Below are positions 1 through 6,144 of a stretch of 13,138 nt of DNA, piece by piece. The notes beneath the pieces were generated by a model. It ran no database searches. It saw only the letters and a list, made by a program, of their open reading frames with translations, and was not told where the DNA came from. Made by a program: the position numbers and the translations under genes. Position 1 is the first letter of the stretch. Every line of letters starts with the position of its first letter. Source of the stretch: Pyrodictiaceae archaeon (lineage in GTDB: Archaea; Thermoproteota; Thermoprotei_A; Sulfolobales; Pyrodictiaceae); contig JALUFI010000124.1 in NCBI GenBank assembly GCA_027043685.1, positions 1 through 13,138 of the forward strand. The letters are read 5' to 3'.

Positions 1-517
1 CGGTGAGCCAGTAGCCCCTCATCCCCTCGAGGAGCCAGCCGAGCCCCGCCCTGGCCGCCCACACGTGGACCTCCAGGTCCTTCACAGTCACCGCTGCAGC
101 GTAGGCGGCGAGGAGCCCGAGCCTCGAGGCCTCCGGCGCATCAGCCATGTAGTAAAGCAGGTCCCCGTGGAGCACGCTGTGGACAGCCTCATGGCCCAGC
201 AGCGGGTGGAACCACCTACTCTCGCCCGCGTCCAGCGGGACGTGTATCCGCGGCACCCCGGTCCACGCCTCATGCATGGCCACGAACTCCGCGTCAACAG
301 CCACGCCGAGCCTAGAGGCCTCCGCGGAGAGAACGCTCCTCATCAGGCCCCGGCTCTCGTATAGGTGCAGCTCCACGAGCCCCGGCGCCTCGCCGAGGCG
401 GTCAGCGGCGAGGTAGACCTCGCGGAGAACCCCGAGGCACTCCTCAACGAAGCTCTCCGGCACCGAGCCGTGGGTGTACACGGCGAGCCTCGTGGAGCCA
501 AGCCTCACAAGCCTCAA
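1..517 (-). CDS. Hypothetical protein with HEAVH zincin-like motif, partial
   Basis: I do not recognise a named family. The reading frame enters from TTG at 517-515, which overlaps the TGA of the upstream thioesterase as TTGA, and stays open for 172 codons to the left edge, so the C-terminus is missing. A GTG at 508-506 is an alternative start. The visible part has a mixed alpha/beta composition and no signal peptide or membrane segment. At residues 109-113 there is an HEAVH sequence within the context GHEAVHSVLHG, which fits the HExxH zinc-binding signature of gluzincin-like metalloproteases, followed by another His at 117. No third zinc ligand can be assigned confidently. It is probably co-transcribed with the thioesterase, acylphosphatase and archease upstream. 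A peptidase role is inference from five residues only; it could equally be a conserved protein that lost or never had protease activity. Confidence 0.7.
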   Translation of the reverse strand, partial: MRLVRLGSTRLAVYTHGSVPESFVEECLGVLREVYLAADRLGEAPGLVELHLYESRGLMRSVLSAEASRLGVAVDAEFVAMHEAWTGVPRIHVPLDAGESRWFHPLLGHEAVHSVLHGDLLYYMADAPEASRLGLLAAYAAAVTVKDLEVHVWAARAGLGWLLEGMRGYWLT

Positions 518-984
518 CCGCCGGCGCCCCCAGACCCCCGCTGCTCCCTCTCCACGGCACCGGCCTCCAGGAGCCTCCTCCTCAGCTCAGCGGGCAACGG
601 TATACTCTTGCCCTCCCGGAGGTCATACGCCACGGCGACGATCCTGCAGACCGCGCTCCTACGGCCAAGGGTCTCGTTGAATATAGTGAACCGGTACGTC
701 ACGCTCTTGTTGCCCAGCACGACCTCGTCTATATCCACGCGGAACACGTCGCCAGGCCTCAACGGGGCCTCATAGCTGCACTCGCTGTGGACGCGTGGAA
801 ACGCGATAACCGGCCGCCCCTCGCGCCCAAGGCACTCGCACACACCGAGGCTGAAGAGGAAGTCCTCCTCAGCCCTCTCACAGTACCTGAAGAAGTTGCT
901 GAAATGCACAATCCCCGCCGCGTCGGTCTCACTCCAGTGGACACGATACCGTGCAGAGAACACCGCCACCCCGCCGCCACCCAC
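514..984 (-). CDS. Acyl-CoA thioesterase, 4HBT/YbgC-like hot-dog fold
   Basis: Likely hydrolyses acyl-CoA thioesters in the cytoplasm; the physiological acyl chain cannot be told from sequence. The protein (156 aa from GTG at 984) carries the YbgC/4-hydroxybenzoyl-CoA thioesterase signature at residues 14-42: WSETDAAGIVHFSNFFRYCE, with Asp21 at the position of the catalytic acid and His27 and Asn30 nearby, followed by the amphipathic helix and beta strands of a single hot-dog domain (RPGDVFRVDIDEV, then SVTYRFTIF). Length is close to the usual 130-150 aa plus a Gly/Arg-rich tail. The glycine-rich first seven residues suggest the true start could be a GTG at residue 6 or 8. The stop overlaps the next gene as TTGA, implying translational coupling. 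The 199 bases upstream contain no convincing TATA box, so it may be transcribed from the archease promoter. Confidence 0.88.
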   Translation of the reverse strand: MGGGGVAVFSARYRVHWSETDAAGIVHFSNFFRYCERAEEDFLFSLGVCECLGREGRPVIAFPRVHSECSYEAPLRPGDVFRVDIDEVVLGNKSVTYRFTIFNETLGRRSAVCRIVAVAYDLREGKSIPLPAELRRRLLEAGAVEREQRGSGGAGG

Positions 985-1183
985 GGGGGAGAGTGTAGCA
1001 GCGGGGAGACGCCGGGGGAGGGAAACAAGGCCACCGGCCCCCGGGGGGAGGGAGGCCTAGGCAGGAGAGGGGTTCCTGCCAGCTCACCCCCACCACACCG
1101 CCCCCACGGGCGGGGGCTTCGGCGCCCTACGGGGAGGCCAGACATCCCCCAGGGAGAGGCGGATGCATGCACTACGGGGGTGC
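985..1183. other. Intergenic region, GC-rich, with short hairpins
   Basis: Very GC-rich spacer between the acylphosphatase and thioesterase genes. A 6-bp inverted repeat, GCCCCC at 1100-1105 and GGGGGC at 1112-1117, could form a hairpin, and GGATGCATGC near 1161 is a short palindrome. No TATA-like element, U-rich tract or credible small gene was seen; the open frames crossing it are compositional. Confidence 0.4.
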
Positions 1184-1456
1184 TTAATCATACCGGATTA
1201 CGAAGCCCTTGTACCTCCCCGTGTAGGGGAGGAACTCCGCCACCAGCTTCTCCACCCTCGCCGCCGGGGGGCCCCTTAGCGCCCACTTCACCACCTCCTC
1301 GACGGCGCGCCTCGGCCCCTCGAGCTCCGCCTCCACGCTGCCGTCCGGCACGTTCCTCACCCAGCCGTTGACCCCGTAGTAGGTGGCCACCTCCCTCATA
1401 GTGGCGCGGAAGAAGACGCCCTGCACCCTGCCGTAGATGCGGAGATGCACCCGCAC
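1184..1456 (-). CDS. acyP: Acylphosphatase
   Basis: Small cytoplasmic enzyme that hydrolyses carboxyl-phosphate bonds of acyl phosphates. Counting from GTG at 1456-1454, the sequence IYGRVQGVFFR at residues 7-17 is the phosphate-binding loop with the catalytic Arg17, and NGWVRN at 30-35 supplies the catalytic Asn35; their 18-residue spacing is that of the family. The C-terminal GRYKGFVIRYD matches the last beta strand. The 90-residue length is typical. The frame can be extended to a GTG at 1525, but that would add a 23-residue Pro/Asp-rich leader not usual in the family, while GAGGAG lies just ahead of the 1456 and 1450 GTG codons and favours one of these. It follows the archease gene in the same direction and is probably co-transcribed with it. 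Confidence 0.9.
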   Translation of the reverse strand: MRVHLRIYGRVQGVFFRATMREVATYYGVNGWVRNVPDGSVEAELEGPRRAVEEVVKWALRGPPAARVEKLVAEFLPYTGRYKGFVIRYD

Positions 1457-1531
1457 CGGCTCCTCGTCCCTGGGGTCCCTCCCATCTGGGCTCCAGAGCC
1501 CCGCCACGGCGCCGGCCACCCCCACGGGGGG

Positions 1532-2044
1532 CTAGATGTCTACGACGAACTGTACCCTCCAGCACCCATTCTCCTTCACTATATCCATCATGGCATACGT
1601 CATTGCCTTGACTATGGTGCGGTGGGGGTGCTTCTCCGGGTTGAATGGCTCGCCCCACGCCCTCGCCCTGATAACGTACTCGGCCTCCTCGCCCTCGCCG
1701 CGCCGGGTTATCTCGTCCACCTTGAACCTGGAGAATACTAGGCCCTCGCTGTCGGTGTAGTAGAGGAGGTCCTCTATCCACCGGTAGAGCAACTGGTAGA
1801 GATCCATGCCCGTGTCCTCCACCCTGCGCTCAACCCGGGGCTCCACCTTGCTGGTGTCCGTTATCACCTCGTAGACGCCGAGCGCTGCTTGCTCGAAGGC
1901 CTCCTCGAGGCTCCTCCCCCGGGCAACGATTAGCACATCCGCCGTGTGGGGTGCGTGTGCGAAGCCCGGGCAGGGAAGCTTGGCCAGTACCTCCTCGAAC
2001 TCCTTCATTATGTCCTCGTAGGGGCCCTCCGCCTCGCCAGCCAC
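1532..2044 (-). CDS. Archease, RtcB RNA ligase cofactor protein
   Basis: Archease assists the RtcB 3'-phosphate RNA ligase in tRNA splicing and RNA repair by promoting guanylylation and turnover, and has been linked to tRNA methyltransferases. The family hallmarks are present in order: HTADVLI at residues 33-39 with the metal-binding Asp36, the GRSLEEAFEQAALGVYEVITD helix region, LLYRWIEDLLYYTDSEGLVFSRF in the middle, AWGEPFNPEKHPHRTIVKAMTY, and a C-terminal VVDI. I chose GTG at 2044-2042 because GAGGTGA sits 7 bases ahead of it, an excellent ribosome binding site; a GTG at 2074 and an ATG at 2008 are alternatives. Even so the N-terminus is about 25 residues longer than usual. rtcB itself is not in the window. 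The gene heads the minus-strand set and is divergent from ileS. Confidence 0.93.
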   Translation of the reverse strand: MAGEAEGPYEDIMKEFEEVLAKLPCPGFAHAPHTADVLIVARGRSLEEAFEQAALGVYEVITDTSKVEPRVERRVEDTGMDLYQLLYRWIEDLLYYTDSEGLVFSRFKVDEITRRGEGEEAEYVIRARAWGEPFNPEKHPHRTIVKAMTYAMMDIVKENGCWRVQFVVDI

Positions 2045-2051
2045 GCTCCCT

Positions 2052-2058
2052 TCACCTC
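2052..2058 (-). promoter_or_regulatory. Ribosome binding site deciding the archease start
   Basis: GAGGTGA on the minus strand lies 7 bases before GTG 2044-2042. It is complementary to the conserved archaeal 16S 3' tail and selects this codon over the GTG at 2074 and the ATG at 2008. Confidence 0.6.
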
Positions 2059-2116
2059 TGCCTCCTTCCTGCACGTCCCTCTATCTTGTAGCCCGGTAAG
2101 GTAGGTGCCTCGGGGG

Positions 2117-2125
2117 CTTATTCAC
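2117..2125 (-). promoter_or_regulatory. Possible TATA box for the archease gene set
   Basis: GTGAATAAG on the minus strand is the most AT-rich element between the divergent genes on this side. It would place a transcription start near 2090-2095 and a leader of about 50 bases, which would include the ribosome binding site. The match to a TATA consensus is only moderate. Confidence 0.3.
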
Positions 2126-2155
2126 GGCCACCGCCCAGGGGTCATCGTGTAAGGG

Positions 2156-2162
2156 TTTTATT
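2156..2162 (+). promoter_or_regulatory. TATA-like box for ileS
   Basis: TTTTATT, in otherwise GC-rich sequence, would set transcription to begin at about 2184-2190. That is within about 10 bases of the ATG at 2195, consistent with the leaderless or near-leaderless messages common in crenarchaea, and argues that translation is meant to begin at 2195 rather than at 2262. Confidence 0.45.
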
Positions 2163-2194
2163 GCGGCGCCCAGGGGCGGCGGGCCACGAGGGTG

Positions 2195-2261
2195 ATGTCC
2201 ATTATCCGGGGAGAGGCCCCGGCTCGGTAGCCGCTACGACCCCCTCGCGGTCGAGGAGTGG
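2195..2261 (+). other. Displaced 5' coding end of ileS (apparent frameshift)
   Basis: The frame of ileS extends upstream of GTG 2262 to a TGA at 2193-2195 and reads PRLGSRYDPLAVEEWVLRFW, which looks like the normal N-terminus of an archaeal isoleucyl-tRNA synthetase. This extension contains no ATG, GTG or TTG. The ATG at 2195 is in another frame and reads MSIIRGEAPAR followed by TAG at 2228-2230. Removing one G from GGGG at 2208-2211 would join them as MSIIRERPRLGSRYDPLAV, and removing one C from CCCC at 2217-2220 would also restore the frame. The cause may be a homopolymer sequencing error, a real one-base insertion, or a +1 shift during translation. I cannot distinguish these here. Confidence 0.6.
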
Positions 2262-5180
2262 GTGCTCCGGTTCTGGGAGGAGAACCAGGTATACAGGAAG
2301 GTCAAGAAGAGGGTCTGGGACGAGAGGAGCAGTGCCCCGATATTCGCGTTCCTAGAGGGCCCGCCGACGGCTAACGGCTTCATGCACGTGGGCCACGCGA
2401 GGGGCAGGACTCTGAAGGACGTGAAGCTCCGCTACGCCAGGATGAAGGGCTACCGTGTCTGGGACCAGGCGGGCTGGGACACCCAGGGGCTCCCCGTGGA
2501 GCTCGAGGTCGAGAAGAAGCTGGGCTTCAAGACAAAGAAGGACATAGAGAGGTACGGCGTCGAGCGCTTCGTCGAGGAGTGCAGGAGGCTGGTCGACTAC
2601 TACATAGCCCACTGGGTCGAGGCGAGCAAGAGGCTCGGCCTCTGGCTAGACTACGAGCACGCCTACGAGACCAGGCACCCCCGCTACATAGAGGCTGTCT
2701 GGGAGTTCGTGAAGACCGCCGCCGCGAAGGGCCTCCTCTACGAGGGCCGCCGCGTAGTCCCCCGGTGCCCCCGCTGCGGCACGGCGCTCAGCAGCCACGA
2801 GGTCGCCCAGGGCTACCAGACCGTCGAGGACCCGAGCCTCTACTTCAAGCTCCCACTGGAGGGCCTCGACAACACCTACCTCATAGCATGGACGACCACG
2901 CCCTGGACGATAATAGCCAACGAGGCCGCCGCGGTGCACCCGGACGAGTGGTACGTCTTCATAGCCGTCGGCGACGAGGTCTGGGTTGTCGCCGAGAAGA
3001 GGCTCAAGCCCTTCACCGAGGAGGTGGGCGTCAAGGACTACATAGTTATCGACAGGAGGAAGGGGAGCAGCCTCGCCGGGCTAAGGTACCGCCACCCACT
3101 CCTAGAGGAGGTGCCCTACCACCGGAGCCACGAGCCGCCCTACCACACGGTGCTCACAGCCGACTGGGTGAGCATGGAGGACGGCACCGGCATAGTCCAC
3201 GTGGCGCCGGCCCACGGCCCCGAGGACTTCGAGCTGGGCAGGAGCCACGGCATAGAGGCCTACACCCCGCTCCGCGAGGACGGCTACTTCGGCCCGGAGG
3301 CCGGCGTCTTCAAGGGCCTCTGGTTCGAGGACGCCAACGACAAGGTGGCTGAGGTCCTGAAGAAGAAGGGTCTCCTGGTTCACCTTGGCAAGATTGTGCA
3401 CGAGTACCCGTTCTGCTGGCGCTGCGGCACCAGGCTCTTCTACTACGCCTCGAGGCAGTGGTTCATAAGGATAAGCGACGAAGTGAGAAAGAAGATGGTT
3501 GAGGCAGTGGATTCGATGAGGTGGGCGCCCAGCTGGGCAGTGAAGAGGATGAGGGACTGGGTGGAGAACGCCAGGGACTGGTGCATAAGCAGGGAGCGCT
3601 ACTGGGGCACCCCGCTCCCCGTCTGGCGCTGCACCAGGTGCGGCCACTGGGAGGTCATCGGCAGCCTAGACGAGCTAAGGGAGAAGGCGGTGAACCCGGA
3701 CGAGGTGCCAAGCGACCCCCACCGCCCATACATTGACCGGGTTAGGCTCCGCTGCCCCAAGTGCGGCGGCGAGATGGTCCGGGAGCCCTTCGTCCTAGAC
3801 GTCTGGATGGACAGCGGCGTCGCCCACACGGCGGCACTCAGGCAGTACGGCTGGCTCCACCTATGGGAGAAGCTCTACCCCTACCGCTGGATAACAGAGG
3901 CGGCTGACCAGACCAGGGGCTGGTTCTATACCCTCCTCGTGACCGGCATAGTCTGGCACGGCGAGAAGCCCTACCGCGAGGTCCTCCTCCAGGGCCACGT
4001 GCTCGACAAGGAAGGCAAGAAGATGAGCAAGAGCAAGGGCAACGTCGTCTGGGCCCTGGAGTGGATGAAGAGCCACGGAGCAGACCCCATGAGGCTCCTC
4101 CTCCTCAGCCGCGCCCCATGGGACAGCGTCAACTTCGACCCCGACGAGGTGGAGAGGTACCGCTCGCAGCTCAACACCCTCTGGAACACCGTGAGGTTCG
4201 CGGACACCTACATGGAGCTGGACAAGTGGAGCCCCGCAAAGGCTGGCGAGCCGAGGCTCGAGATTGAGGACAAGTGGCTCCTCTACGAGCTACACCGCGC
4301 AGTCAAGGCGGTGAGCGAGGCGATAGAGAGCGACAACATGCACCACGCGGTGCGGGCGGCACTCGACCTCGTGGTGGAGAAGATAAGCCACACCTACATA
4401 CCCCTCATAAGGCCCAGGGTCTGGGAGGAGGAGATGACTGAGAGCAAGAACGCTGCCTACAAGACTCTCTACACGGCGCTACGGGCAGCGATACTCCTCC
4501 TAGCGCCGCTCGTGCCCTTCACCGCGGAGTACCTCTACCAGGCATTCATCAAGAAATACGAGCCCGAGTCCACAGAGGAGACCGTGCACCTAGAGCCCTG
4601 GCCCAAGGTACCAGCGGAGCTCCTGGACGAGGAGGCCTGGAGGGCGGCAAGCCAGGCAATAGAGGCCGCGGAGAAGGTGCTCGCTCTCCGCACGGAGAGG
4701 AGGATAAAGAGGCGCTGGCCCCTCCCCAGGGCAGCGATAGTGCCCAAGCAGGGCGCCCCCTCCAGGCAGCTACTGGAGCAAGCAGCCACGGTGCTCGCCA
4801 GGCTAGCCAACATAAAGAACGTGGAGGTGTCCGAGCAGCCGCCCGAGTGGGCAGAGGGGGCCGACGAGATAGACCTGGAAACAATCAAGGTCTACGTGGA
4901 GGCAAGGCTCGACAAGGAGACCCTCCTGGAGGGCCTAGCGAGGGAGGTGGTGCGCCGCGCCCAGGTGCTCCGCAAGCAGCTAGACCTCCCCGTCGACCAC
5001 GTCGCGGAGAAGCTAATGGTCTACGCCGAGGGCCAGCTAAGAGAGGCAGTAGAGAAGCACATCGACTACATAAAGAGAGAGGTAAGGGTGAAGACGGTGG
5101 AACTCCTAGACGAGCCGCCAAGCGGCGCCAAGGAGTGGAAGGTGGAGGGCCACCGCCTAGCCATAAAGCTACAGCCCTGA
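2262..5180 (+). CDS. ileS: Isoleucyl-tRNA synthetase
   Basis: Class I aminoacyl-tRNA synthetase that activates isoleucine and charges tRNA-Ile, with an editing domain against valine. In the 972 codons from GTG 2262: PPTANGFMHVGH at residues 34-45 is the HIGH-type ATP motif; GWDTQGLPVELEVEKKLG is characteristic of IleRS rather than ValRS; WTTTPWT from residue 210 and GTGIVHVAPAHGPEDF mark the CP1 editing domain; KMSKS is at 587-591. Four CxxC pairs at residues 169/172, 385/388, 457/460 and 498/501 are zinc-knuckle candidates. An anticodon-binding helical domain follows from about 620. The GTG start is the first usual start in the frame, but it probably truncates the protein by about 20-23 residues (see the displaced 5' end). 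The gene is followed within 21 bases by the convergent vapC stop. Confidence 0.95.
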   Translation: MLRFWEENQVYRKVKKRVWDERSSAPIFAFLEGPPTANGFMHVGHARGRTLKDVKLRYARMKGYRVWDQAGWDTQGLPVELEVEKKLGFKTKKDIERYGVERFVEECRRLVDYYIAHWVEASKRLGLWLDYEHAYETRHPRYIEAVWEFVKTAAAKGLLYEGRRVVPRCPRCGTALSSHEVAQGYQTVEDPSLYFKLPLEGLDNTYLIAWTTTPWTIIANEAAAVHPDEWYVFIAVGDEVWVVAEKRLKPFTEEVGVKDYIVIDRRKGSSLAGLRYRHPLLEEVPYHRSHEPPYHTVLTADWVSMEDGTGIVHVAPAHGPEDFELGRSHGIEAYTPLREDGYFGPEAGVFKGLWFEDANDKVAEVLKKKGLLVHLGKIVHEYPFCWRCGTRLFYYASRQWFIRISDEVRKKMVEAVDSMRWAPSWAVKRMRDWVENARDWCISRERYWGTPLPVWRCTRCGHWEVIGSLDELREKAVNPDEVPSDPHRPYIDRVRLRCPKCGGEMVREPFVLDVWMDSGVAHTAALRQYGWLHLWEKLYPYRWITEAADQTRGWFYTLLVTGIVWHGEKPYREVLLQGHVLDKEGKKMSKSKGNVVWALEWMKSHGADPMRLLLLSRAPWDSVNFDPDEVERYRSQLNTLWNTVRFADTYMELDKWSPAKAGEPRLEIEDKWLLYELHRAVKAVSEAIESDNMHHAVRAALDLVVEKISHTYIPLIRPRVWEEEMTESKNAAYKTLYTALRAAILLLAPLVPFTAEYLYQAFIKKYEPESTEETVHLEPWPKVPAELLDEEAWRAASQAIEAAEKVLALRTERRIKRRWPLPRAAIVPKQGAPSRQLLEQAATVLARLANIKNVEVSEQPPEWAEGADEIDLETIKVYVEARLDKETLLEGLAREVVRRAQVLRKQLDLPVDHVAEKLMVYAEGQLREAVEKHIDYIKREVRVKTVELLDEPPSGAKEWKVEGHRLAIKLQP

Positions 5181-5202
5181 AGCCCGGGCGGCCGGCTTCT
5201 TT
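5179..5202. terminator. Hairpin with short U tract between convergent ileS and vapC
   Basis: GAAGCC at 5179-5184 and GGCTTC at 5194-5199 form a 6-bp stem, possibly extended by inner GG/CC pairs, followed by TTT on the plus strand. It overlaps the ileS stop and abuts the vapC stop. The U tract is short, so termination here is only plausible. Confidence 0.3.
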
Positions 5203-5623
5203 ACTGTGCTCCTCTCCGCCGGAGCCACGCCTCCACCTCCACCGCGACGTCCGGGGCCTTCCTCAACAGCTCCCGGTCCCCGGTAACCAGGAGCGCGTTC
5301 AAGCGCCTAGCGTAGTACACGTAGGCTGCATCATAGCTAGTCAGCCGCATCTCCTCCGCAAGCCTACCAATAGCCTCAACGTCGCTAGGCTCGACCCGGA
5401 TGACGGTCAACGACTCAGCTAGCAGGGCAAGCGAGCGGAGGACACGGCCGAGCCCCTCCACTAGACCCCTCCTGGCCTCAATCACCGCTGCATTAGCTGC
5501 CTCGTAGAGGGTTAGGTCAAGCACAGCGGCCTCCTCGGCGACAAGCCTCTCAGCAACAGCCTCAGGGCTCCCCGAGGCAAGCTTAGCCAGGGGGTACAGG
5601 GCGGAGGCATCAAGGATAATCAA
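5201..5623 (-). CDS. vapC: PIN-domain ribonuclease toxin, VapC family
   Basis: Toxin half of a type II toxin-antitoxin pair; VapC proteins cut RNA, often tRNA or rRNA, in a Mg2+-dependent way. From TTG at 5623-5621 the protein is 140 aa and shows the four PIN acidic positions: Asp5 in LIILDASALYPL, Glu41 in LTLYEAANA, Asp98 in TSYDAAYVYYA and Asp116 in LLVTGDREL. All are intact, so it should be catalytically competent. I chose TTG because GGGGAGGAG lies just ahead of it, it overlaps the vapB stop as TTGA, and the first PIN beta strand begins right there; a GTG at 5668 would add a 15-residue leader encoded inside vapB. Translation is probably coupled to vapB. The RNA target cannot be predicted. 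Confidence 0.9.
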   Translation of the reverse strand: MIILDASALYPLAKLASGSPEAVAERLVAEEAAVLDLTLYEAANAAVIEARRGLVEGLGRVLRSLALLAESLTVIRVEPSDVEAIGRLAEEMRLTSYDAAYVYYARRLNALLVTGDRELLRKAPDVAVEVEAWLRRRGAQ

Positions 5624-5865
5624 ACTAGGCTCCTCCCCTCGCGTGCTGAGCGGATCAAAGCCACCCACTCATCAGGATCGACACGCTCCATGGCCTCTGA
5701 GAGGCCTCGCAGCGCCTCAGCGAGCCTCCTCTTCCTCTCCTCAGCCACAGCCCTACGCAGCGCCTCCCCGGCTACGCGCTCAACATCTATGCCGAGCCGC
5801 TCAGCCTCCTCCAGAAGCCTCCGGGGCACACGCACCTCGACAACAGCAGAGGCCTCTCCCAACAC
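5620..5865 (-). CDS. vapB: VapB-type antitoxin, ribbon-helix-helix-like
   Basis: Short antitoxin that should bind and neutralise the PIN toxin encoded immediately downstream and probably represses their shared promoter. The 81-aa product has an N-terminal VVEVRVPRRLLEEAERLGID pattern (residues 8-27) that fits the beta strand plus helix of a ribbon-helix-helix or AbrB-like DNA-binding domain. A charged helix (EERKRRLAEALRGL) and a C-terminal DPDEWVALIRSAR stretch follow, typical of the toxin-wrapping tail. The GTG start at 5865-5863 is preceded by GGAGGGGTGG, a good ribosome binding site. The N-terminal strand VEVRVPRRL closely fits archaeal VapB antitoxins. Assignment rests on this, size and partner rather than on a unique motif. 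Confidence 0.82.
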   Translation of the reverse strand: MLGEASAVVEVRVPRRLLEEAERLGIDVERVAGEALRRAVAEERKRRLAEALRGLSEAMERVDPDEWVALIRSAREGRSLV

Positions 5866-6144
5866 GCGGCCACCCCTCCATGGTCCTCAGCAGCGCCCTC
5901 CCTGGCAACCTACCCGCGGTTAGGAAGGGAAGCTCCCTCCCGCTGCAAAGACCGTTACGGTGAACGCTGCGTGGATGCTGACAACAGTTTTTCAGAGGGC
6001 TTTGCCAGGAGCAGGGATGAGCGGTAAGAATATAACGAGACGTAGCCATCAACCCCACGGGTAAGGCTAGCCCTCCCCGAGAGGCTCATCCGGGCACACA
6101 GCGGCCGAGCAGAGGCATTCACCGGCCCCAGGTGTGCGGCCGCC
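5866..6144. other. Divergent intergenic region of vapBC and the NurA-HerA-CARF cassette
   Basis: 279 bases without a confident gene. It holds an 11-base palindrome, ACCGTTACGGT at 5951-5961, which could be an operator for either flanking unit, a T5 run near 5988, and the TATA box at 6029-6036. From 6046 onward the plus strand is open in frame with the downstream gene and reads plausible coding sequence (for example LALPERLIRAHSGRAEAF), but there is no ATG, GTG or TTG before 6145. Confidence 0.5.
6029..6036 (+). promoter_or_regulatory. TATA box candidate for the NurA-HerA-CARF cassette
   Basis: The sequence AATATAAC, preceded by TAAG, is the best TATA match in the intergenic region. It predicts transcription starting around 6057-6062 and a leader of about 85 bases before TTG 6145. 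Confidence 0.5.

Noticed and set aside
787..1781. Long open frames on both strands around 787-1371 (+) and 1188-1781 (-)
   Set aside because: Pro/Arg/Gly-rich shadows; the acylphosphatase and archease frames hold the conserved catalytic motifs.
4847..5422. Open plus-strand frame across the ileS end and vapC
   Set aside because: Very Arg/Gly/Pro-rich, overlaps two confidently assigned genes and has no ribosome binding site of note.
5930..6060. Possible C/D box guide RNA near GATGCTGA and GGATGAGC
   Set aside because: The C box does not match the RTGATGA consensus and no correctly ordered D, C' and D' boxes are present.
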